Below, in pieces: positions 33,422-43,099 of a DNA stretch of 64,000 nucleotides; the first letter of the stretch is position 1; the number at the start of each line of letters is the position of its first letter. The stretch is from Neoscytalidium dimidiatum (Eukaryota; Ascomycota; Dothideomycetes; Botryosphaeriales; Botryosphaeriaceae). A model generated the notes under the pieces. That model was not told the origin of the DNA. It worked only from the letters and a program-made list of their open reading frames with translations, and searched no databases. The position numbers were made by a program, and so were the translations under genes. The DNA lies in NCBI GenBank assembly GCA_037367355.1, contig CM074701.1:2852001-2916000 (forward strand), in the 5' to 3' direction.

Positions 33422-34895
33422 CTACATGTAGTCCAAATGATAACGTACGTAATGCTTCCACATGTCATTTGACGTGGTAAATCCATTCGTGCCCCGCCTA
33501 TCGCACTCTTTTATGATGCAGTCCCTATCCAGGCCACCATGCGCATCACGCCTATGCTCGAGATACTCGGCCTCGCTCCTGAACGCGTGCGCAATAGTTG
33601 TTTTAGGCCGCCAGTCAGGACAGCCTACACGCTCGCAAGACTTCTGATGATGGTAACCGGTGAGATGCTGCGCGAGGTGGTCTTTGCGCTTGAAAGCGTT
33701 AGCGCCGCGGTGCCGTCGGCAGAATTTGCAGGGAAACGTCTTCACGGGTATTCCAGATTGACCCATGTTCTCAGCGTGTACTGTCTGGATATGGCGCTGC
33801 AGCGTGTCTTTGTATTTGAATTTTGACATGCAACCAGGCTCTTCGCACTTGTATTGTTTGCAGATACTGTGGCCAGTGCTTTGCTTGTGGCGATAGAGCT
33901 CATCAAAGTCATCCAAGACAATCTCACACTCCTGGCAGCGTATCTTCGTGTGGCCCAAGGTTTTGCGGTGCCAATCGTGGTCAGTGCAGTCCGCGAATGC
34001 TTCCTTGCATTCAGCGCAAGTGTATTTTTTGTTCCGATATCGCATGCGCTCATCGTTGGATAGGAGTTTATGAACACCGCGGAGATGCCGCTGAAGATGG
34101 TCTAGACGTGGGAACGTCTTGGGGCAGATCTCACAAGGAAGGCGCTGGCGGGATTTCCCATGCGTAGCACAGTGGCGTACGAGGTCTTTGCGATACATGA
34201 ATCCGCGGCCACATGCTTTGCATTCGTTTCGCCGGACATGCTCCGTTTCATGTGTCCTTAGAGAGCTGTCAGGCGAGACGCTAGTCAGGGATTGACTTGA
34301 GCACGGTTGCTTACTGTAGGTCTTCATTGGAGCTCAAGGTGCAGAAACAATGTTTGTAAGGACAAGCAAAGCTGGGCCTGGTTGGTGAAGACGGAGCGTC
34401 TGCGTTCATTTCGAGGCCGTAGAGCGAGTGGGCTGGGGGGCGCATCTCTGAGCGATGTGAGGGAGCCGTCGTATTCTCCTGGGCTCGTAGATTTTCGCTA
34501 GGGGGTATCGCAAACGGTGCTGCAGAAGTAGGACCACCGCCGTGTCGCGCCTGGGCAGTATCCGATCTGCCCTCGGGTTCGGATCGCCATCCCATTTCGG
34601 TAGGGTATGTCCCGGGATATAAAGCTGTAGAAAACCAATTCATCTGTTGTGGTATAAATCTAGGCAGCCCAGGTAGATTGAGGAAGTTCTCAGCGGAATC
34701 AGATGGCCGAAAAGCGTCATGATGATAATATGAACTAGTCGCCGCTGGGCCGCTCTGCGAGAACTCAGGTCGAGTGTCTCCTGTGACAGATCGAATATCC
34801 ACTCCGCTCAGATCATTCCCATTGACGTGACCAGGACGGTGGGACTCCGGTGGAGGCTGGGTGGCCCCTCGGTTTTGGGGAACAGGTAGAGCCAT
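33422..34895 (-). CDS. Multi-finger C2H2 zinc-finger protein
   Basis: Predicted 474-aa protein in two exons, 34895-34315 and 34265-33422, joined through a 49-nt intron (GTAAGC...GACAG). The intron splits the first finger, which becomes CPYKHCFCTLSSNEDL plus HSLRTHETEH after splicing. About eight more fingers follow, including CKACGRGFMYRKDLVRH, CEICPKTFPRLDHLQRH, CMSKFKYKDTLQRHIQTVH and CKFCRRHRGANAFKRKDHL. The N-terminal 175 residues are disordered and rich in Pro/Ser/Gly. This type is common in fungi and is assumed to be a nuclear DNA-binding regulator, but no target can be named. It is transcribed divergently from the small gene at 36351, across a promoter filled with degenerate repeats. 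Confidence 0.87.
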
Positions 34896-35331
34896 TTGCC
34901 GCCGCCTGCTCAGGTTGTCGGATACGTGAGGCGAAGCTTAGGAGAGTATCGGCAGGAGAGAAGGTGCGGAGGTTTGAGAAATCGGACCGCGGATGATGAA
35001 GACGCGTCCGTTCGGGCAATGAGAAGACGATGAGATGCTGTCAAAGAGTACAATCGCCGGGGAGTGAAAGCGCGAGGCATGCCAGCCCTCAATCGAGTCA
35101 GCGCTAGGCACCAGTAGACGCAATCTTCGCGGGATAAAAGCTCTTGCGGCCTGAGACCATGCAGAAGGTGTCCTGCGCAATCCCTCTGTGGCGCTGGAAA
35201 GTGAATATGGATGAGATGAGTTCGCGCGAGAGATGCTCGATTTAAGTAAGGAATGAATGGCGGCTGAGTCTTCCTGATAACGCGCTGCTCGGGCCCAACC
35301 GTGCAACAGCACCCTGCCACAGCCGCCAGCT

Positions 35332-36095
35332 GAGGCCGCGACCCACCCTTTTACTTGCATTTGGCTGGGGCCGGCATTCACCCTATTTGTGCTGTACGCC
35401 CCACGGCGCGACATCGCTTGAGGCCGCTGTCCACCCTATTGCATGCAAGTCGACCTGGCCGGGGCCGTCGTCCACCTTGTTTCACACGTACTGTACATTT
35501 GGGGCCACCTCCCACCCGGTTTCTTGCATCTGACCTTTCTTTGGGGCTGCGCGCCACCTTATTTGTACTGTACGTGCCACGGCGCCCCGGGGCCGGCGCC
35601 CACCTTTTTCTCGCGTTCGACCTGAGGCAGGAAATGACAAGCCACCCGCCGCTTGGGGCCGCGTCCGACCCTACTCTTCAAGAGCCGCCCGGTCCGGCCG
35701 TGCGGTCTGGGGCCACCTGCCACCCTGTTTCCATCCGAATACGCAGCGACCAGCAACGGCGCATGCGCTTTCGCCGCCTCTTCCCCGCCTTACGCTGACC
35801 GGCTAGCCTACCTTCGGGGCCGCCGCCCACCTTATTTTCAAGCAATTCCCGAAAATTTGTGCTGCATCCTGGACCCAGCGCTCGAGGCCGCCTCCCACCC
35901 AGTTTTCTACCTGTCCACAGGCACCAGGCACTGCTTGGGGCCGCGCACAACCCGTTTTCTTGCAGGAATACATCGTAATCGCGCTGAGCCGACCGCCCCG
36001 CATGCACACGACCTCGTCTGCTCAGGGCCGCCAACCACCCTGCTGCACTGGCTCACAGGCCTTGCGTCGAGGCCGCTTTCCACCTTGAACACGAT
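35332..36095. repeat. Degenerate GGGGCCGCC/CCCACC repeat array
   Basis: At least 14 copies of a unit close to GGGGCCGCCxCCCACC followed by a T-rich tail, all on the plus strand. They begin near 35332, 35367, 35420, 35461, 35501, 35543, 35589, 35655, 35709, 35816, 35884, 35937, 36024 and 36069. Spacing is 35-107 bp. Copies 2 and 6 also share a longer flank (TGTACTGTACG-like, then CCACGGCGC), which suggests duplication of a multi-unit block. No protein-coding signal explains the pattern. Confidence 0.8.
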
Positions 36096-36195
36096 GATCT
36101 CTGCTGCGAAGTACAGCGTTTCGTCTGTCCACAGCCCCAATGGAACCATCGAGTCTGTAGTGGGCGAGGGCCGCCTCTGCGACTGATAAAATGCG

Positions 36196-36202
36196 TATAA
36201 AA
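36196..36202 (+). promoter_or_regulatory. TATA box of the small gene at 36351
   Basis: TATAAAA located 149 bp before the ATG at 36351, at a plausible distance for a fungal core promoter with an approximately 100-nt leader. Confidence 0.5.
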
Positions 36203-36350
36203 TCCGGCCGCTTGCTGACAGCTGCTGTACATCACCAATTCAGTCTCGTGCCTCATTGAGCCTCTCTTGAAGTCAAGTCTGCGCTATTATCTGTTTCTAT
36301 TCTCACAGAGAACTGAATTGTCCTTCGAGTTTCGCCAGAGTCCAGATGCA

Positions 36351-36995
36351 ATGGGAAGTCAACTGGGTAAGTTCGAGAATCGTCGTTACAGTTCAAGAAT
36401 ATAGATCTTGCCAGAAGCCCTTGTTAGCCCGACGCTGATGCTATACGTTAGGCGTTGACATTTGGGCTGCGGTTGCAGCTACCGTAAGCGCACTTGCTAT
36501 CATTCTCAAATGTGGGGGCCACCTCCGGTCATGGTTCCTGTCCGCCCGTAGAATCGAGGATACGCGCATCGGTACGTGCTCTCGTCCCAGCATTCGCCAA
36601 CCATCAATCTCCCGCAAACCACCCCACCCGCCTTGAAAAGCAGTTTCCTCGGAGAAACCCCCTCCCATACCGTCCCACACGGCGCGTCCCAAGGCTAACC
36701 CCGTCGACGCACCTCAGACGAAGAAGCCGGTCTCAACACGGCGCTCGGCCCCGCCGGCGTTCGGCAACATCACCTCAGGCTCAGCGCTCTCCGCGGCCAG
36801 CGCGCCATCGATCTGGCCTACCCACCGCGGGCCCACGACTCCGGCAGAGAGCTCGACGACCTCCCTCCAGCTCCCGCCGCCGGCCCTCTTCCTCCCGCTC
36901 TTCCGCCACCCGCCGCAGCGCTTCCTCGCCTCCACGTGCGCGCTGGTCCTGCCGCAGACGCCAGACCACCGGCTCCTTCCACTGCCGTGGGCTGA
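36351..36995 (+). CDS. Small membrane-anchored protein of unknown function
   Basis: Spliced model of 137 aa: exons 36351-36366, 36452-36571 and 36718-36995, with donors GTAAGT and GTACGT and acceptors TAG and CAG. The start reads MGSQLGVDIWAAVAATVSAL, a single N-terminal membrane helix, followed by CGGHLRSWFLSARRIED. After the last junction the frame is polar, then becomes Pro/Ala-rich and stops at 36995. The neighbouring frame stays open to 37092 and reads more like protein there (RFLASTCALVLPQTPDHRLL, ARMQALDQAGDELFVLDQRC). A one-base indel near 36885 would join the two. So the C terminus is uncertain, and the gene may be frameshifted. Not recognised. Confidence 0.45.
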
Positions 36996-37226
36996 GTCTC
37001 GGGCTCGCATGCAGGCGCTGGATCAAGCTGGCGACGAGCTCTTCGTTCTCGATCAGCGGTGCGGGTCGATCGCGGCGGCGACCGGCGGGTGAGATGCGGC
37101 AAGCATTTGGGAGATGATGCTGTGACCGGCGCGCTCAGGGCCCGGGGTTGGGGCGTGCAACCTGTTGGAGCAAAAACTCGTATGCATCTGTATTTGTTGC
37201 CTGGCTCTTCGTTTTGAAGAGAACGA

Positions 37227-37276
37227 AGGAGCTAAACTACCCCAGCGGCGCTAGCGCCGCGCTAAGCGTACCTGCC
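37227..37276 (+). repeat. Palindrome-containing dispersed repeat, copy B
   Basis: Inverted match to 3891-3939, about 33 kb away. Same perfect 16-bp palindrome GCGGCGCTAGCGCCGC, flanked on the left by ggagctaaactac and on the right by gctaagcg and acctgcc. It lies in the spacer between two convergent small genes. Confidence 0.85.
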
Positions 37277-37430
37277 ACAACACAACCGGTCTTTTGTTAG
37301 GTCGCCGCGTGTCCAGGAGCTTGTATGGGGTATTGCTGCATCGATGTTAATGACATAGAATAATCCGTATGTGTTCCACGACTGCGCTAAAACCGTGGAA
37401 AGGCTTGCTGACGGCGCTCGGAGAGACGGT

Positions 37431-37656
37431 TTAGAGGATGACGGCGACCATGACCCAGATTCGGGCGGGGAGCCCGAATTCTGGATGGTGTGGTTGGCGA
37501 GGGCCTCGGGCGTTGAAGGCACGCTCAGCCCGTTCCAGGCGGATGAGGTCGTTGAACCATGCGGTGTGCCTGGCCAGAAAGAAATCAGCAAAGGCGGCAG
37601 TGGACGATGACGACGTGGTAGCGGGGATCCTGCACGTCGACGGTGACTCTGCTCAT
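37431..37656 (-). pseudogene. Small frameshifted ORF with C-terminal hydrophobic end
   Basis: From an ATG at 37656 the frame reads MSRVTVDVQDPRYHVVIVHC and stops after 23 codons. The next frame continues as ADFFLARHTAWFNDLIRLER, then AERAFNARG, and ends IWVMVAVIL at 37431. The two parts look like one protein of about 75 aa broken by a single-base shift near 37587. Family unknown; an assembly error is possible. Confidence 0.3.
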
Positions 37657-39280
37657 ACATGCGGAGGTTCTGCACACTCCCATTGAAGTTCTCCATATCC
37701 ATGTCGAAGGGTTGCTCGACGGGGCTGCAGCCGTGCGTGTTCGTATCATGATTTTACGTCACCCTTATTGTGGTTCTGCGCGTCCGGTGTCGAGAGTTGA
37801 CGGAGACGTGTCGTCTTCTGCCGGTGTAGGAGAAGCATGTACGGGTCGGACACGCCAAAGACTAGGCAGGGTCGTAAGAGGTTGAATGGAAAGGACTGCT
37901 CGTCGGCGCGAAGAGAAAGGGAGACGGTGGCCGGATGTTGCGGAGGAACGGTTGCTGGCCGGCTGACAAGAGAGGCCTTGCATGGACAAGCGAGGCGCTG
38001 CCATTTTCAGCGATAAAATATGGTATAGACCTTGCAGGAAATAATCCATAGGCGGGACATATGCCACAATACATGTCTCGTCAATGTTCATCTTGGAGAC
38101 AAGGCCCTGCGTAATATCTGTGGTACGTTTCGGAGAACAGTAGAATGCTCCCTTTGAACATTCAAGAAGTTTTGCTAGTAGATTCATCGATATAGCGAGT
38201 TCTCTATACGGGAAAGGCTGCGTCGGGACAACATCTCATAAAAAAACCAGCTGGGTGGGATTCTGGTGAAAGTGCCACATCGGCCGACACATGACAAGGT
38301 TCCAGGACGGAAGGGATTTGAGACCTGCAATAACCAAAGATCACGAATACCGCGGGGCTTGATCCCGTGGATCCGTCTTAAATGTTTTGTCGAGAGCCGA
38401 GGTTGAGGAATGACACAAACAGGATGAATTGATTGGGTAATGCTTCGCGATCGTCAGCAGAAACTCGAAAACAACTTACAGCATCCTTATCGTGTTAGCC
38501 CTTTTTGGGGGCACTAGGTTATGCGGGCGAGCTAAATAGCTTGACAAACGTAATAGAGAGTATCTACCAGGATAGCTGACTAAGTTTGCGCAAGGTGGTC
38601 ATGTGTTCTTTAACTTTTGAAATACGAGCTTCGCAGAGTTATTTCGCAAGTTTACTTCATAACACTTCTTTTTCATCATTTGCATGTCCTCGCATCTCAC
38701 AACGGTGAAGAGGCGTCCCAATTGCGAAGTGTGTTGTTCGGTCAAGTGTTTGAATAGGAAGATATGCGTACCGCGTAAAAAGATCCGTTCTTAAGCCTCC
38801 CTCGCGCAAAATTCAGTTGATGCGTTACAGGCATTGCAGTTTTATTACTCTTAGTATCAAAGTTCACATCAACATTATTGATATCAAAATTCTAAACTTG
38901 TCTGGAGATATTTGATGAGTTCATCGGCATATTAAGTGCGGGCTTTTAGCAGGCATGCAACAAGGAACAATAATCATATACACCTGAAGACGACGGTTCC
39001 GGAAGCACTGAGTAGGGAAGCGTAATTGCTCGAAATTTGGCAGGTATAGAAACTATAACGTAACACCATAGTTCAGGCCAATGAAAATAGACTTTACATA
39101 TGCACATTGCAGACCGAACTGAAAGGTGCAGCATTGAAAAGGATTTTGCATTGGGCTTATCCAATGGCTACAATAAGGTAGAGGGTGTATCAGCGTGTAC
39201 GGCTCCCAATATCTTAATGCCTGAAGTGCACCCCCAACGCTGTTTCAGTGGTCGCGAACGAACCGCGTCGATGAAGGTAT
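37657..39280. other. Gene-poor stretch
   Basis: No supported gene. Short ORFs (such as 37765-38187 minus) carry no recognisable domain. The 38.5-39.1 kb part is AT-rich. Confidence 0.5.
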
Positions 39281-39850
39281 TTAATTGCCGCCGTTATCAT
39301 CGTCATCTGGTTTGCACTAAAACACTTTATTAGCAACAAGCCGACCCCCGTGTCTGACCTCACTTACCCCAAGAATAGTAGTCAAGGACCCAGTACCGCA
39401 CTGGTCGAACGTCTCGCGAAGGTGCGAGCACGTACCCTTTTGGCCCGACGCAAGCTCGTAGGTGACATCGTTGTACTGCTTGTCCTCGGAGTCGCAGAAG
39501 AATCGGATCTTGATGGGGCCACCATCGGGATACGGGACGGTAGTCTCTCTGCCAGTCTCGCACCAGCTGGTTGTGCCTTTGCCGATAGTGTTCCTGTTGT
39601 TGCAAGGGCTGAGACCGGCGACCCACGCTACATAGCGCTTATCATCGCCATTCCTGTAACATCAATGTTAGCACGTTGTGGACTACTCGAATTAAGTGGT
39701 TCGCCGATTGACGCACGTTTCCAGAGCTACGCGAAAGCTGAAGCCATCAAACTTTTTGGTATCAGAAGAGCCGCTGTTACTTGCTGGCTGAACCTGGGGA
39801 AGCGCCAAGGCAACAGCGAGGGATGAGAGGACGAAGAAGAGAAGCTTCAT
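39281..39850 (-). CDS. Small secreted six-cysteine protein, candidate effector
   Basis: Three-exon model of 151 aa that no single long ORF reveals: 39850-39717, 39653-39368 and 39316-39281. Introns are 63 nt (GTGCGT, branch GCTAAC, TACAG) and 51 nt (GTAAGT, branch GCTAAT, TTTTAG); all phases close. The start MKLLFFVLSSLAVALALPQV is a clear signal peptide. The mature part contains FDGFSFRVALET, YVAWVAGLSPCNNR, SWCETGRETTVPYPDGGPIK, IRFFCDSEDKQYNDVTYELA, TCSHLRETFDQCGTGS and a short acidic end (GCKPDDDDNGGN). It has six cysteines, enough for three disulfides. No family was recognised. Size, cysteines and secretion fit a plant- or host-interaction effector or a secreted antimicrobial, but that is inference. 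A TATA box lies 91 bp before the ATG. Confidence 0.75.
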
Positions 39851-41824
39851 GTTGACGTGCATATAATTTTTCGTGTAGATGGTAGGTGATGAGGAAAACT
39901 CTGGTTATTGCTTTGAGATATCCTCTCGCGCAACCGGTGGTATATATATGTTCGCTCAGATTTGGCTTTGCCAGAGTATCCTTGCCTCCGACTGATTGTC
40001 AGTTACACATCGTGGCTGTAGACTTTGCTCGGCGGCGTGGGAAAGTTGCGGGCCGACGGCTGCAGGTGTTGACAACTCGTAAAAATAGCATCAAAGAGAA
40101 CACCGCGACTGCAGGAACGAACACGCAGGTGCGCGGTGCCTGGAAACGGAACCTTCGGGTCCGAGCGTTAGATGAAGGTGAAAATTACGACGATCGATAG
40201 GGTTTAACTACAAAACTTTAGCTGCGAATTATACCCGCCCATCCTGTCCGTGTCAATCCGTAAGTGAGATCTGGCCAATGGTTTTTCAAGAACGTACTTG
40301 CCACTGTGGCGTTACGAAAATTCGGTTTCTATTTTGAGCTTGTAGTCCATGTATAAGCTCCGCCGCATGTATTATACTTTTACTCATCCACCTACATCCT
40401 CCACGGCCACCAGCTTCTCCAAGAATCCGGGGATCCAATTGGAAGATACCGTGGAGCCGTTTGTCCTGGAAAGTGGATGTGGATTCGAGACCCGTGAACT
40501 GGTGGAAAGCGACGGAAGTGCTCCGCGTAAACCTTGCACATAAGAAGAAAAGAAGAGACGCGGCCTTGCAGGCCAAGAGCGCCTGAATATGAAAGAAGGA
40601 ACAGAAAAATAGTAAGTTGTTTACCATGCTACCCATCCATGTCAAGAGTCATACCCCGTGCAGTTCTGAAAATACGTTTGGTGACCTTTTACTGCAAGTT
40701 GCGATTCATGGAACGTGATGCTACGAGTCTGTGTACGCCAGGGGTAGACTCGCTAACTACGAAATAAGATGAAGGGCCTCAAAGTCTTTTCTGGGCTTCA
40801 ATTTCCGAACGCAAAGATCTCTCATGAGTGGGTTAACTTCAGTGAGCGGGGTTCTGCGCCGTCACAATATTATTCCCAAGCGGGGGTATTTCGCTCCCAC
40901 AGCGGGAGGGAAACACGACGCCAAGGCTCGCAAGGATTGACAAATCAAGGAAACCACTCAGCATGGGAATAGGAGGCGAAGCACGATAGCACGCCCGCTC
41001 CACCTTCCTCGATAGCCAACGATTATTCACGGTGACAACTCCGTATACTCCTGACTTCGAGCATACTCTCATACTGCTATCATCCGCTACCCCACTCAAT
41101 ATTTCGGACGATTCAGCAAGTAGTATACAAGCAGTATACTATTCGTCCTCTGAATAATGGATCTCCAGCGGTTGTAAAATCTTTTTTCACGACCTTCTCG
41201 AAGAGTTCTTCCAGCTATGCAACTAGTAAGAGCTATCGCACTTCGTCCCTACGTCTATCGAAATAGCGCTTGGGACATAACAGCCTTCAATCCGATAAGT
41301 TTTGGCTTGGATCTGTAAACTTACGTTACTGAGATCTCTGGTGTTATGAAAAGTGTTTGGGCTATTGTCAGTGTGTACGGTAATTAAAAGACTGCTAGAG
41401 AAAGTGGGTCTTGCCAAAAATATGGCAAGGGTTTGATGGCGTCGAAATTTCATAATGCTAAAGTGCTTTAACCGTCGAATGACCGCTGCTTCGGGGCCGA
41501 GCTGCCGCTCTCACTCGCGCCATTGATTCCGTTTTGGCTCATCCAAGGTTTACACCAAGAGATCGATGCCTCTTGACTTTGGATTGCTTTTCTTTCTCGT
41601 CTCCGTTCAGCGATGCCTGCGCCATCCTTCCTCAGCCATCACTGCCACCCGAAGCGGGGATACCTACGCTTCTACAATATCACATACTTTTACTGAACAT
41701 CCGACCACAACGCTACTGGCCGCGGGTATGACGCTATGAAACAAAAGGCAGCCAAGCCGCCCACACCACAAACATTCACCACAACGTACGCCCGCGCAAT
41801 GCCGCTTTTCGTCATCACTCTTCA
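39851..41824. other. Gene-poor stretch
   Basis: Contains the promoter of the six-cysteine protein at its left end. A 119-codon frame at 40286-40645 (minus) has a hydrophobic start but no family or splice support. Nothing else is seen. Confidence 0.45.
39941..39950 (-). promoter_or_regulatory. TATA box of the secreted-protein gene at 39850
   Basis: TATATATATG on the plus strand (CATATATATA on the gene strand), about 91 bp upstream of the ATG at 39850. Confidence 0.5.
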
Positions 41825-43099
41825 TCACTCATCAGGCCGAGGCTTCCGACCCGTCACCACCCTCAGCGTGTTGTACCCGTGGAACTTCGTATTCTTCAAG
41901 TCCTTCCTCGCCTCGGCGACCGCGACCTCCATCTCCTCCCTCGTCCAGCCGAGAATGTCCACCAACGTGCCCAGGGCGTACGGCGCCAGCGCGTCCAGGT
42001 ACTGCACGAGCTGATACCTCCCGATCTGCTTGAGCTCGGGATCCTTGGGCCACGAGTTGAACGGCAGCTTGAAGATCTGCTCCCGCACGTCCACGAACCC
42101 GGCCTCCTCCATCCAGCGCTTCATGTTGGCGGGCGCGCGCATGGTCATGCCGAGCTTGTCCATGGCGCCGCGGACCGTCTCCTGCAGCCGGTACAGGGCG
42201 CAGGTGTCCGGGTAGGAGCCGTCGTCGCTGGCGCTGGTGGTGTCGGTCTCCTTGGCCTCGACGAAGCCGCCGGGGGCCAGGTGGTCGAAGCACTGGCGCA
42301 GGAAGCGCGGCCAGTCGGCGATGCAGGCGTTCATGTTGACGAAGTGGACGAGGTCGAAGGGCTTGGTGAAGGTCCACTCGTCCTCGGCGTTGTCGATGAC
42401 GAACTTCAGGTTCGGCGGCACCCACGACGGCTGGATGGGCGAGATGTCGGTGCCGACGACCTCGGCGGACGGGTAGGCGTCGGCCACGTCGATCGCCCAG
42501 ATGCCCGTGCCGCAGCCCACGTCCAGGATGCGCTGCGGGTTCTGCAGCGGCGCGAGGATGAGGCGCCCGCCGAGGAGCATGCCGTAGATGTGGTGGATCA
42601 GGTCGCTGCGGTCACATTCGGCCTGTGCGGGGTTAGCGGGCGGGAGGTGGTGGCGGGTGGGCGCGGACGAGCCTCGTCGTTGGGAAGGAAGTACTTGGAT
42701 CCCTTGTACGCGCTATAGCGACGGCCATTCTTGTACTCGTAGTTGAAGATTGAGGATGTCAAGGATGTGAGATCGCTGCTGCTTGGAGGGTGTCAGCGCA
42801 GATCATGGTGCACATGATGGCGGGATTCCTTATGCAGGGAGGGAGGAATTGAGTTTCTGAATTGGCATGGGATATGCATATTCTAGATGCAGGTGGTGGG
42901 GGTCCTGTACGCATCGTCGCTGCCGAAGGCCGAGTCGGTCTCATCGGTCTATGCGTGCAGGGTCAGCACGAGCGCAACAGGAACAGATGCGCTATGATGC
43001 ACGCTGTGCAGTGCTTGCACATGTGGGGAGGTCACGTACGTCGGGCTCGATGATGGCGCCACCTGTATGAGAGGCAGAAGGTACGGGGTCCTGGCACAT
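41825..43099 (-). CDS. LaeA-like SAM-dependent methyltransferase
   Basis: Predicted 334-aa class I methyltransferase. Exons 43099-43040, 42948-42911, 42781-42673 and 42622-41825. The N terminus MCQDPVPSASHTGG continues through EPDTDETDSAFGSDD and SLTSSIFNYEYKNGRRYSAY to YFLPNDEAECDRSDLIHHIY, the pattern of fungal LaeA/TAM-type methyltransferases. The SAM site is RILDVGCGTGIWAIDVADA, then EVVGTDISPIQPSWVPPNL, LVHFVNMNACIADWPRF and LAPGGFVEAKE. Intron 3 (42672-42623) starts with GC rather than GT: only that choice gives NDE joined to AEC in frame. Relatives influence secondary metabolism in some fungi or methylate unknown substrates; here no biosynthetic cluster is adjacent. Confidence 0.85.

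Larger units (their letters stand above)
34896..36350. promoter_or_regulatory. Long divergent promoter filled with degenerate repeats
   Basis: 1.45 kb between the C2H2 gene and the small membrane-protein gene. The first 430 bp are ordinary; the rest is the repeat array described separately, followed by a TATA box at 36196-36202. Confidence 0.6.
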
